A DNA stretch of 50,560 nucleotides, taken from contig PARP01000072.1 of assembly GCA_002711565.1 (NCBI GenBank), positions 1 through 50,560 of the forward strand, written 5' to 3'. Position 1 is the stretch's first letter. Every line of letters begins with the position of its first letter. The translations under genes were made by a program, and so were the position numbers. The DNA is from Bacteroidota bacterium. GTDB lineage: Bacteria > Bacteroidota > Bacteroidia > Bacteroidales > GCA-2711565. The notes under the pieces were generated by a model, which made no database searches, was not told the DNA's origin, and saw only the letters and a program-made list of their open reading frames with translations. This document shows positions 40,257-47,364 of this stretch, piece by piece.

Positions 40257-40291
40257 TTAACATTTCTTAACGTTTGTTAAACTCTGTTAAC
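40257..40291. promoter_or_regulatory. Four direct repeats TTAA(C/A) at exact 10-bp spacing
   Basis: Copies begin at 40257, 40267, 40277 and 40287. They lie between the kinase promoter (minus) and the candidate small-RNA promoter (plus). A response-regulator binding array is the simplest reading, with autoregulation on one side and small-RNA control on the other. Confidence 0.55.
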
Positions 40292-40313
40292 ACTTCATCA
40301 ATCTTGACCGTTA

Positions 40314-40440
40314 TATATTTGTAGTGTTGATTAATTATTGATTTGTTATAAACAAAATATATAGCGCATAAAAAAATAATTATTTGATTTGGTTTTTGGT
40401 TTAAATAAGTTTAAAAGCGGCTTGGTTAGCCGCTTTTTTT
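40314..40440 (+). ncRNA. Candidate small RNA (promoter 40314-40321, terminator 40414-40440)
   Basis: The plus strand has an exact -7 element TATATTTG at 40314-40321. About 110 nt later comes a strong terminator, AAAGCGGCT-TGGTT-AGCCGCTTT followed by T residues up to 40440. There is no ATG between the expected start near 40328 and the terminator, and no gene ends upstream on this strand, because the nearest gene is the divergent kinase. The body is AT-rich. The phased TTAAC array directly upstream suggests that the adjacent two-component system controls it. No known RNA family is recognised. Confidence 0.5.
40414..40440 (+). terminator. Terminator of the candidate small RNA
   Basis: A perfect 9-bp stem AAAGCGGCT/AGCCGCTTT with a TGGTT loop and seven or more T residues on the plus strand. 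No plus-strand coding gene precedes it for more than 2 kb. Confidence 0.85.
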
Positions 40441-40475
40441 TATGCCTGATTTTTCCTTCTAAGATCCATCTTTTT

Positions 40476-40507
40476 CACAATATAACAATACAGCAATACA
40501 ACAATAC
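40476..40507 (-). repeat. Solo octamer array (four 8-bp units)
   Basis: CACAATAT, AACAATAC, AGCAATAC and AACAATAC are contiguous and match the right arm of the four-helix-bundle cassette at 22295-22326 in unit count, length and core. No second arm or gene accompanies it. Confidence 0.7.
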
Positions 40508-40519
40508 GATTAATCGTAT
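40504..40519. promoter_or_regulatory. Perfect 16-bp palindrome before pgi
   Basis: ATACGATTAATCGTAT is fully self-complementary and overlaps the last octamer unit by four bases. It ends eight bases before the pgi -7 element, that is, at about the -20 to -35 region, where an operator could act. Confidence 0.45.
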
Positions 40520-40526
40520 GATTCAC

Positions 40527-40534
40527 TATTTTTG
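40527..40534 (+). promoter_or_regulatory. -7 element of pgi
   Basis: TATTTTTG exactly matches TAnnTTTG, about 19 nt before the pgi start region at 40553. Confidence 0.55.
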
Positions 40535-40552
40535 TATTAATCAAAAAACGAA

Positions 40553-41908
40553 ATGATGATACAACTAAAGATCGAAACCAAAAACGCCCTCCCATTTATT
40601 GAAACCTCCGCAATAGAAGCTCAGAAAAAAAGCATGCAGCTTCATCTTAAAGAATTAAAGAATAAATCCGGAAAAGGAAACGATTTTCTGGGTTGGCTAG
40701 ATCTTCCCGATCATACTGAAGCAGGACTGATCCAAAGCATTCAATCAGATGCAGATCGATTTGCAAAACAATCTGAAGTAGTTGTTGTGATCGGAATTGG
40801 AGGTTCCTACCTTGGTGCAAGAGCTATGATCGAAGCTATGAATCATCATTTTGATAATTTCCTGAATGATAAAAAAGCACCACATATTATATATGCTGGA
40901 CAAAACATGAGTGAGGATTATACCTCTGATCTGTTAGAATTATTGGATCAGAAGTCTTACTCACTTATAGTAATTTCTAAATCAGGAACTACAACTGAAC
41001 CTGCAATCGCTTTCAGAATTTTAAAGCAACATATAGAGAATAAGTATGGTAAAGCAAATGCAAAAGATCGCATCATTGCTATTACTGATAAAGAAAGAGG
41101 AGCATTAAAGGAGCTTTCGAATAAAGAAGGATACCCAACTTATATTGTTCCTGATGATGTAGGTGGAAGATATTCGGTATTAAGTCCGGTTGGATTACTG
41201 CCAATCGCCATTGCCGGATACAATATTCAAGCCATGCTTGACGGTGCAAAGAAAATGAAGGATGTTGTTTTTGCAGAAGATTATGATTTCGAAAATAATC
41301 CTGCAGCCTTATATGCAGCCTATAGAAACGCATTATATAATAAGGGAAACACAACTGAGATCATGGTTGGTTACGAACCTCGTATGTATTATATGACTGA
41401 ATGGTGGAAACAACTATATGGTGAGAGTGAAGGAAAAGAAGGCAAAGGTATTTTTCCTGCAGGCGTGAGTTTTACTTGTGATCTGCATTCGATGGGACAA
41501 TACATTCAGGATGGATTGAGAAATATCTTTGAGACTGTGATCTCAATAAAAGCGCCAAATAAAAAGATCAATATTCCTGAAGATGATCTAAATCTTGATA
41601 AACTCAACTATATTTCAGGCAAACGAATTTCAGAAGTTAACTTCAAAGCAGAACAAGGTACAACATTGGCACATGTTGATGGTGGAGTTCCTAACTTAAG
41701 AATTGAAGTCCCATATATTAATGAAAATGTTTTAGGTGAAATGATCTATTTCTTTGAGGTAGCATGTGCTATTTCAGGTTATGAATTAGATGTAAATCCA
41801 TTTGATCAACCGGGAGTTGAAGCTTATAAAAAGAATATGTTTGCTTTATTAGGTAAAGCCGGATTTGAGAAAGAAACTGAAGAATTAACCAAAAGATTAT
41901 CCGAATAA
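40553..41908 (+). CDS. pgi: Glucose-6-phosphate isomerase
   Basis: A 451-residue phosphoglucose isomerase of the shorter bacterial type. V-V-I-G-I-G-G-S-Y-L-G-A-R-A and V-I-S-K-S-G-T-T-T-E-P-A form the sugar-phosphate SIS sites, and G-G-R-Y-S-V-L-S-P-V-G-L-L-P is the family signature. It interconverts glucose-6-phosphate and fructose-6-phosphate. A methionine one codon in (40556) is an alternative start. Its TAA stop overlaps the next ATG (TAATG), so the nitroreductase is probably translated by coupling. Confidence 0.95.
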   Translation: MMIQLKIETKNALPFIETSAIEAQKKSMQLHLKELKNKSGKGNDFLGWLDLPDHTEAGLIQSIQSDADRFAKQSEVVVVIGIGGSYLGARAMIEAMNHHFDNFLNDKKAPHIIYAGQNMSEDYTSDLLELLDQKSYSLIVISKSGTTTEPAIAFRILKQHIENKYGKANAKDRIIAITDKERGALKELSNKEGYPTYIVPDDVGGRYSVLSPVGLLPIAIAGYNIQAMLDGAKKMKDVVFAEDYDFENNPAALYAAYRNALYNKGNTTEIMVGYEPRMYYMTEWWKQLYGESEGKEGKGIFPAGVSFTCDLHSMGQYIQDGLRNIFETVISIKAPNKKINIPEDDLNLDKLNYISGKRISEVNFKAEQGTTLAHVDGGVPNLRIEVPYINENVLGEMIYFFEVACAISGYELDVNPFDQPGVEAYKKNMFALLGKAGFEKETEELTKRLSE

Positions 41909-42453
41909 TGAAATTCTCCGAACTTATAATAGAACGACAGTCGGTAAGAAAGTACATCGACAAAGCAGTTGAGAAAGAAAAGCTGATTCGTTGCCTTGAA
42001 GCTGCAAGATTAGCACCTTCAGCCAGTAATGCACAACCCTGGAAGTTTATTGTTGTAGATGATCCTGAACTGAAAGAGAAAGTTGCAAAAGAAACCTATA
42101 GTATGATCGCAACTTTCAATAAGTTCGTTCATCAGGCTCCGGTAATTATTGTTATTACTTTGGAGAAACCAACATTGGTAAATCGAATTGGTGGTCGTAT
42201 TAAAAAGAAAGAATGGAAGTTAATTGATGTCGGAATAGCAGCTGAACACCTATGTCTTCAAGCTACTGAAGAAGGTCTTTCTACATGTATGTTGGGTTGG
42301 TATAATGAGAAGGAGGCAAAAGAACTTCTCAATATCCCTGAAAAGAAATCTATTGCTTTAATGATAAGCCTGGGTTATGCTCCGGAAGATTATAAGCAGA
42401 GAGAGAAGATTCGCAAATCGATTGACGAAATCGTTTCTTTTAATAGCTATTAG
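41908..42453 (+). CDS. Nitroreductase family protein
   Basis: A 181-residue FMN-binding nitroreductase-fold protein. The N-terminal I-I-E-R-Q-S-V-R-K-Y segment and A-P-S-A-S-N-A-Q-P-W-K-F-I-V-V form the phosphate and flavin contacts, and L-S-T-C-M-L-G-W-Y is the usual C-terminal part. The exact substrate cannot be told from sequence. It starts within the pgi stop codon. The last codons (A-G-C-T-A-T-T-A-G in the DNA) are part of a 7-bp tandem array, so the stop codon may have been shaped by repeat insertion. Confidence 0.88.
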   Translation: MKFSELIIERQSVRKYIDKAVEKEKLIRCLEAARLAPSASNAQPWKFIVVDDPELKEKVAKETYSMIATFNKFVHQAPVIIVITLEKPTLVNRIGGRIKKKEWKLIDVGIAAEHLCLQATEEGLSTCMLGWYNEKEAKELLNIPEKKSIALMISLGYAPEDYKQREKIRKSIDEIVSFNSY

Positions 42454-42479
42454 CTATTGGCTATTGGCCATTGGCTGAT
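42445..42479 (+). repeat. Heptamer array (five 7-bp units)
   Basis: AGCTATT, AGCTATT, GGCTATT, GGCCATT and GGCTGAT are contiguous and overlap the nitroreductase stop codon. Inverted units AATAGCT, AAAGGCT and AAGAGCC follow at 42499-42519 after a 19-bp gap. Confidence 0.7.
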
Positions 42480-42498
42480 AGATAAAATATATTTTACT

Positions 42499-42519
42499 AA
42501 TAGCTAAAGGCTAAGAGCC
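42499..42519 (-). repeat. Inverted heptamer units facing the array at 42445
   Basis: AATAGCT, AAAGGCT and AAGAGCC are inverse forms of the AGCTATT unit. With the left array they form an inverted pair with only 19 bp inside, like a cassette without a gene. Confidence 0.55.
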
Positions 42520-42545
42520 TATACATTTCCTATAATTCCTATTAA

Positions 42546-42626
42546 ATCCGCGTTCATCTGCAAAATCAGCGTTATCCGTGTTCTATTAGAACGCTGATGA
42601 CGCAGATACAGCGGATTATCACAGAT
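42546..42626. repeat. Face-to-face pair of 9-9-10 arrays
   Basis: ATC triplets at 42546, 42556, 42565 and 42574 are mirrored by GAT triplets at 42596, 42605, 42614 and 42624. Each half has spacing 9, 9, 10 counted outward from the centre, GTGTTCTATTAGAACGC. These halves match the arms of the GxxExxY cassette, but joined at what are there the outer ends, with no gene. The last base lies in the purN stop codon. Confidence 0.75.
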
Positions 42627-43192
42627 TAATTAGAAAGATATTCTACAACTATTCTTGGGAAGTGTTCATACTCCAATGCATGCACCTTTTCGGCTATGCT
42701 ATCCGGAGTATCGTTTTCATTTAATGGAGTTTTGGCCTGAAATAAGATCTTACCATCATCATATTTTTCATTTACAAGATGGATCGTAATTCCTGTTTCA
42801 ATTTCTTTTGCTGCATGAACTGCCTCATGAACAAAAGACCCATACATTCCTTTGCCACCATATTTAGGTAATAATGCAGGATGGATGTTGATGATCTTAT
42901 CAGGATAAGCCTTAATGAGACTTTCAGGGATCAACCATAAGAAACCTGCCAAAACGATACAATCAACATCATTTTCCTTTAAAACATCCAGAACTTCCTC
43001 AGATTCATAAAACATTTGTCGGTTAAAAGACATTGAAGGGATCTTCAGATTCTCAGCTCGGGTATGCACATAGGCATTCCTTTTATTAGATAGGATAATT
43101 GAGATCTCGATTTCCGGGAAATCATTTAAATAATGGGCAATATTTTCTGCATTCGACCCGTTTCCTGAAGCTAAGATGGCGATCTTTTTCAT
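42626..43192 (-). CDS. purN: Phosphoribosylglycinamide formyltransferase
   Basis: A 188-residue GAR transformylase that makes FGAR in purine synthesis with 10-formyl-tetrahydrofolate. K-I-A-I-L-A-S-G-N-G-S-N-A-E-N-I forms the phosphate loop; V-L-A-G-F-L-W-L-I-P and N-I-H-P-A-L-L-P-K-Y-G-G-K-G-M-Y-G carry the catalytic N and H, and H-L-V-N-E-K-Y-D-D-G-K-I the catalytic D. Length fits the family. It converges with the nitroreductase gene, and the gap is filled by two different repeat arrays. It is divergent from acpP. Confidence 0.94.
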   Translation of the reverse strand: MKKIAILASGNGSNAENIAHYLNDFPEIEISIILSNKRNAYVHTRAENLKIPSMSFNRQMFYESEEVLDVLKENDVDCIVLAGFLWLIPESLIKAYPDKIINIHPALLPKYGGKGMYGSFVHEAVHAAKEIETGITIHLVNEKYDDGKILFQAKTPLNENDTPDSIAEKVHALEYEHFPRIVVEYLSN

Positions 43193-43410
43193 GCCTCAAA
43201 GGTACGAATAGATTGACAATGGAAAATCAGTTCATTAAATTTATAGAAAAGGTGCAAAGTTAAATCACTATTCGTTCTGAACCGGCTTGTTTATAAGGTC
43301 ATTTAAATAACTCATTATTAAGCTGAAAACTTAAATAGTTTAGATTTTCTTTGTTTATTTTTGATATATTTTATTTCTTTGCACCCTGTTTAACCAAAAT
43401 AATAAAAGAT

Positions 43411-43647
43411 ATGTCTGACACTAAATCTAGAGTAATAGCTATCATCGTTGATAAGCTTGGCGTTGATGAAAGCGAAGTAACTGCAGAAGCAAGTTTCACT
43501 AATGACCTTGGTGCTGATTCACTTGACACAGTTGAGTTAATCATGGAATTCGAAAAAGAATTCAACATGGCAATCCCAGATGATCAAGCCGAAAAAATTG
43601 GGACTGTAGGTGATGCTATTGCATACATTGAAGAAAACGTAAAATAA
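43411..43647 (+). CDS. acpP: Acyl carrier protein
   Basis: A 78-residue acyl carrier protein with the phosphopantetheine site G-A-D-S37-L-D-T-V-E and the usual acidic four-helix pattern. I set the start at 43411 (MSDTKSRV); an earlier in-frame ATG at 43351 would add 20 hydrophobic residues not seen in ACPs and lies in the promoter region. It carries acyl chains for fatty-acid synthesis. It leads the acpP-fabF-rnc operon, a standard arrangement in Bacteroidota. The approximate -7 region is the TTTCTTTG before 43382. Confidence 0.96.
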   Translation: MSDTKSRVIAIIVDKLGVDESEVTAEASFTNDLGADSLDTVELIMEFEKEFNMAIPDDQAEKIGTVGDAIAYIEENVK

Positions 43648-43655
43648 GACATTAC

Positions 43656-44906
43656 ATGGAATTAAAACGTGTAGTAGTTACAGGACTCGGTGCACTTACA
43701 CCAATAGGTAATACAGTTCCAGAATTCTGGGAAAATTTACTTAATGGTGTGAGTGGCGCGGGTGCTATCACTCAATTTGATGCTGAGAAATTCAAAACTC
43801 AAATTGCTTGTGAGGTAAAAGGATTCGACGTAAAAGAGCATTTAGATCGTAAAGAAGCTAGAAAGCACGATCGTTATTCTCAATTCGGCCTTGTAGCTTC
43901 ACAACAAGCAATTGATGACGCTAATTTCGATCTTGAGAAATTAGATGTTGACAGAGTTGGTGTTATCTGGGCTTCAGGTATTGGTGGTCTTAAAACCTTC
44001 CAGGATGAGATCGCTTCATTTACCAAAGGTGATGGTACTCCACGCTTCAATCCATTCTTTATCCCGAAAATGATTCCAGACATCTGTGCTGGTCATATTT
44101 CAATTAGACATGGATTCCGTGGACCTAACTATGCAACTGTGTCTGCATGTGCTTCCTCTGCAAACGCTTTAGCTGATGCTTTTAATCATATCCGATTAGG
44201 CAAAGCTGATGTATTTGTAACTGGAGGTTCTGAAGCAGCCGTTACCGAAGGTGGTATGGGCGGTTTCAACGCATTACATGCGTTATCGACACGTAACGAC
44301 GACCCAACTACGGCTTCTCGTCCATTCGATAAAGATCGTGATGGATTCGTATTAGGCGAAGGGGGATGTGCACTAATTTTTGAAGAATTAGAACATGCCC
44401 TTGCAAGAGGTGCAAAAATATATGCTGAAGTTGTAGGTACTGGTTTATCTGCTGATGCACATCATATGACCGCTCCACATCCTGAAGGATTAGGTGCTCA
44501 CAATTGTATGAAATATGCTATCGAAGAAGCAGGAATCGATATCTCTGAGATTGATCACATCAATACTCATGGTACTTCAACTCCGGTAGGAGACATTGCT
44601 GAACCAAAAGCGATCGTTAGTTTATTTGGAGAACATGCTAAAAACATTAGCATCAACTCAACCAAATCAATGACAGGTCACCTTCTTGGAGCTGCAGGAG
44701 CTATCGAAGCAATTGCAACGATCTTAGCAGTGAAAAATGACGTTATTCCTCCAACAATCAACCACTTCACTGATGATCCTGAAATTCCTGAATTGGATTT
44801 CACTTTCAACGAAGCGAAGAAAAGAGAAGTTAATTACGGTTTAAGTAATACTTTCGGTTTCGGTGGACATAATGCATCTATTGTCTTCAAAAAATACAAA
44901 GGATAA
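43656..44906 (+). CDS. fabF: 3-oxoacyl-[acyl-carrier-protein] synthase II
   Basis: A 416-residue KAS II condensing enzyme. The nucleophile is in V-S-A-C-A-S-S-A-N-A, the two histidines in N-T-H-G-T-S-T-P-V-G-D and K-S-M-T-G-H-L-L-G-A-A-G, and the phenylalanine gate in N-T-F-G-F-G-G-H-N. It extends acyl-ACP with malonyl-ACP in fatty-acid elongation. It starts 8 bp after acpP and ends 3 bp before rnc. Length and motifs are ordinary. Confidence 0.96.
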   Translation: MELKRVVVTGLGALTPIGNTVPEFWENLLNGVSGAGAITQFDAEKFKTQIACEVKGFDVKEHLDRKEARKHDRYSQFGLVASQQAIDDANFDLEKLDVDRVGVIWASGIGGLKTFQDEIASFTKGDGTPRFNPFFIPKMIPDICAGHISIRHGFRGPNYATVSACASSANALADAFNHIRLGKADVFVTGGSEAAVTEGGMGGFNALHALSTRNDDPTTASRPFDKDRDGFVLGEGGCALIFEELEHALARGAKIYAEVVGTGLSADAHHMTAPHPEGLGAHNCMKYAIEEAGIDISEIDHINTHGTSTPVGDIAEPKAIVSLFGEHAKNISINSTKSMTGHLLGAAGAIEAIATILAVKNDVIPPTINHFTDDPEIPELDFTFNEAKKREVNYGLSNTFGFGGHNASIVFKKYKG

Positions 44907-44909
44907 CAT

Positions 44910-45629
44910 TTGAATATTTTCAGATATATATCCATTCTTTTTTCAAGAAACAAACATTTGTATCTATACATTAAAAATATTTTCGGGTTTCTACCCGGAA
45001 ATATTTTTTTATATAAGCTTGCCCTAAGACATAAATCCGCAGCCAAAGTTGTAGCTAACGGAATTAAAGTTAGTAACGAACGACTTGAATATTTAGGAGA
45101 TGCTGTTCTCGGCACCATCGTTGCAGATTTTATGTTCAAAAAATTTCCTTATAAAGATGAAGGCTTCTTAACAGAGATGAGATCTAAGGTTGTTAAAAGA
45201 TCTCAATTAAATAGTCTCGCACAAAAATTGGGAATCGATAAACTGATCAACTCAACTTCCGAATCCAGAAGTTTATGCAAATCCATCAATGGTGATGCCT
45301 TTGAAGCTTTTATCGGAGCCATGTACTTGGATAAAGGTTATGAGTTCACCAAAAAAGTCGTGATCAACAGAATTATCAATGTTCATCTTGACATTGATAC
45401 TCTAGAGAAGCAGAACCTCAACTATAAGAGTCGCTTAATTGAATGGTCACAGAAAGAACGCAAAACTGTTGAATATAAAGTGATCGAAGAGATCGGCGAT
45501 GGCTATAAGAAGCAATATCTTGTAGAAGTTGAAGTTGATGGCAAAGCTATGGGACGTGCTCAGGATCATTCCATAAAGGGTGCCGAACAGTTGGCATCAG
45601 AAAAAGCCGTTCAACAATTAAAGATCTAA
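44910..45629 (+). CDS. rnc: Ribonuclease III
   Basis: A 239-residue RNase III. The nuclease signature N-E-R-L-E-Y-L-G-D-A-V-L is intact, with the second acidic set in N-G-D-A-F-E-A-F-I-G-A. A double-stranded RNA-binding domain occupies about residues 165-238 (Y-K-S-R-L-I-E-W-S-Q-K, then K-G-A-E-Q-L-A-S-E-K-A). It starts at a TTG (44910), three bases after fabF, so translation is likely coupled. It processes rRNA precursors and structured RNAs. Confidence 0.94.
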   Translation: MNIFRYISILFSRNKHLYLYIKNIFGFLPGNIFLYKLALRHKSAAKVVANGIKVSNERLEYLGDAVLGTIVADFMFKKFPYKDEGFLTEMRSKVVKRSQLNSLAQKLGIDKLINSTSESRSLCKSINGDAFEAFIGAMYLDKGYEFTKKVVINRIINVHLDIDTLEKQNLNYKSRLIEWSQKERKTVEYKVIEEIGDGYKKQYLVEVEVDGKAMGRAQDHSIKGAEQLASEKAVQQLKI

Positions 45630-45688
45630 TCCAATTCCACTCCTGAATCAGCTTTTTAATTTCTTAACTTTACCATTCAAGCAATTCG

Positions 45689-46177
45689 TTGATCATGGTA
45701 AAGAAATTATCCTTAAGTATTGATTATACCAGTGAATATGATTTCATTGGAATCGCCTGTCATTTAAAGGATTATAGACTTTGCTTTCATTTAAACAAAG
45801 AGTTGGAATTTCATTTTAGAAAGATGGATGACTTTGTACTTGAAGACGAACGAAAGCAAGAACATCCATATTCTGTTTATTACTATCTCTGCAACGACAC
45901 TCATTCTGATTTCTGTTTACTTTCAAATCATCATGCAGAAATGAAGCTTATACCTGGCTTACGACAATTCGATTATTTCCTGATCCTGCAAAGTCATTTA
46001 AGTAATTCGCAAAAATCCTCACTGATCCAAAAGATCAAAAAAGTGCCGAATATGATCATGGCCTATCAAATCGATTATGGGAAGATGAAAGAGATCAATC
46101 ACCTCATTTCGGATTTGGAGTTACAATTGATGGAAAATTTGAAAGAAAATGGTAAAAAGATCGCTACGCGATCGTAA
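45689..46177 (+). CDS. IPExxxVDY-like family protein
   Basis: A 162-residue protein, rich in aromatic and acidic residues, without signal peptide or membrane segment. A C-terminal V-P-N-M-I-M-A-Y-Q-I-D-Y stretch resembles the motif that names the IPExxxVDY family, which commonly follows rnc in Bacteroidota. The match is by position and partial motif and is not exact. A second ATG at codon 3 is an equally good start. Function is unknown; the conserved place next to fatty-acid and RNA-processing genes hints at a house-keeping role. Confidence 0.65.
   Translation: MIMVKKLSLSIDYTSEYDFIGIACHLKDYRLCFHLNKELEFHFRKMDDFVLEDERKQEHPYSVYYYLCNDTHSDFCLLSNHHAEMKLIPGLRQFDYFLILQSHLSNSQKSSLIQKIKKVPNMIMAYQIDYGKMKEINHLISDLELQLMENLKENGKKIATRS
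46159..46173. repeat. Hairpin at the end of the IPExxxVDY-like gene
   Basis: GATCGC-TAC-GCGATC lies in the last codons of the gene. A second nested structure follows: TAGTAATT (46183-46190) pairs with AATTACTA (46225-46232) around the hairpin ACTTGC-GAA-GCAAGT (46209-46223). Confidence 0.4.
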
Positions 46178-46241
46178 TATAGTAGTAATTAATATTTCTT
46201 AAAATTACACTTGCGAAGCAAGTAAATTACTATTAATAACG

Positions 46242-46295
46242 AAAAAGGATGACATCCACACTTCGACAAGCTCAGTGACCGATATCATCCTTTTT
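46242..46295. terminator. Bidirectional terminator between converging genes
   Basis: AAAAAGGATGA and TCATCCTTTTT pair over 11 bp, with A- and T-runs at the ends for both strands. The loop holds CACTTCGACAAGCTCAGTG, itself with CACT/AGTG ends. Confidence 0.75.
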
Positions 46296-46335
46296 CCCGT
46301 TTTACCGTCTAAACGTTTTACCGTTTATCCGTTAA
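46296..46335 (+). repeat. Octamer array abutting pheS (five 8-bp units)
   Basis: CCCGTTTT, ACCGTCTA, AACGTTTT, ACCGTTTA and TCCGTTAA are contiguous, each with CGT at positions 3-5. The array runs over the pheS stop codon at 46332-46334. Its core differs from the ATTG arrays at 21879 and 40476. Confidence 0.6.
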
Positions 46336-47354
46336 AGCGCTGACTCAAACTGCTTCAAGAATCTCTGATCATTCTCGAAAAATAATCGAATATCATCAAT
46401 TTGGTACTTCAGCATCGTGATTCTTTCGATTCCCATACCAAATGCAAAACCAGTGTACTCTTTGCTGTCGATACCGCAGTTTTCCAATACGTTTGGATCT
46501 ACCATACCGCAACCTAAGATCTCAACCCAACCTGTATATTTACAGATATTACAACCTTTACCACCGCAAATATTACATGAGATATCCATCTCTGCTGATG
46601 GCTCTGTAAATGGGAAATAAGAAGGTCTTAAACGGATCTTGGTTTCTTTTCCGAATAACTCCTGAGCGAAGTATAATAGGGTTTGCTTTAAGTCAGCAAA
46701 AGAAACATCTTTATCAATATACAATCCTTCAACCTGGTGGAAAATACAATGCGCACGAGCAGAAATAGCTTCATTTCTAAAAACTCTACCCGGAGAGATC
46801 GTACGGATCGGAGGTTTTGAATTCTCCATAACCCTAACCTGTACAGATGAAGTATGTGTACGTAATGCAAGATCAGGATTCTTTTCAATAAAGAAAGTAT
46901 CCTGCATATCTCTTGCCGGATGTTCTTCAGGGAAGTTTAATGCTGTGAAATTATGGAAATCATCTTCGATTTCTGGTCCTTCAGAAACGGTATAACCAAT
47001 TCTAGCAAAGATCTCTATGATCTTATTTCTAACTATTGATAAAGGATGACGACTTCCTAGCTCTGAAAAATCAACAGGTAAAGTAAGATCTACGTCAGTT
47101 TCAGTAACGTCTTCTTTATTCTCCAATTGCTCCTGGATCGCATTGAATTTATCCTGTGCAGAATTCTTTAGAGAATTCAAGGCTTGTCCCATTTCTTTTC
47201 TCATTTCAGGAGTTACAGTTTTGAACTCTCCGAAAAGTGAAGGAATGATACCTTTTTTGCTTAAGTATTTAATACGAAATTGATCAAGTTCTTCTTTACT
47301 TTCAGTTGTAAAAGCATTGATCTCGTTTAATATAGCTTCTATTTTCTCTTTCAT
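46332..47354 (-). CDS. pheS: Phenylalanyl-tRNA synthetase alpha subunit
   Basis: A 340-residue class II synthetase alpha subunit. The N-terminal coiled coil spans about residues 1-90, and the catalytic core has G-S-R-H-P-L-S, T-S-S-V-Q-V-R, I-S-P-G-R-V-F-R-N-E (motif 2), F-P-F-T-E-P-S-A-E-M-D and G-M-G-I-E-R (motif 3). Length fits. A C-x2-C-x3-G-C-x2-C cluster (I-S-C-N-I-C-G-G-K-G-C-N-I-C) within the core is a possible zinc site found in some PheS proteins. pheT is not in the window. It is followed 10 bp upstream by the peptidyl-prolyl isomerase gene. Confidence 0.96.
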   Translation of the reverse strand: MKEKIEAILNEINAFTTESKEELDQFRIKYLSKKGIIPSLFGEFKTVTPEMRKEMGQALNSLKNSAQDKFNAIQEQLENKEDVTETDVDLTLPVDFSELGSRHPLSIVRNKIIEIFARIGYTVSEGPEIEDDFHNFTALNFPEEHPARDMQDTFFIEKNPDLALRTHTSSVQVRVMENSKPPIRTISPGRVFRNEAISARAHCIFHQVEGLYIDKDVSFADLKQTLLYFAQELFGKETKIRLRPSYFPFTEPSAEMDISCNICGGKGCNICKYTGWVEILGCGMVDPNVLENCGIDSKEYTGFAFGMGIERITMLKYQIDDIRLFFENDQRFLKQFESAL

Positions 47355-47364
47355 CTGATTCTAA

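Noticed and set aside
43351-43410. N-terminal extension of acyl carrier protein
   Set aside because: The extra 20 residues are hydrophobic, unlike any ACP, and overlap the promoter region.
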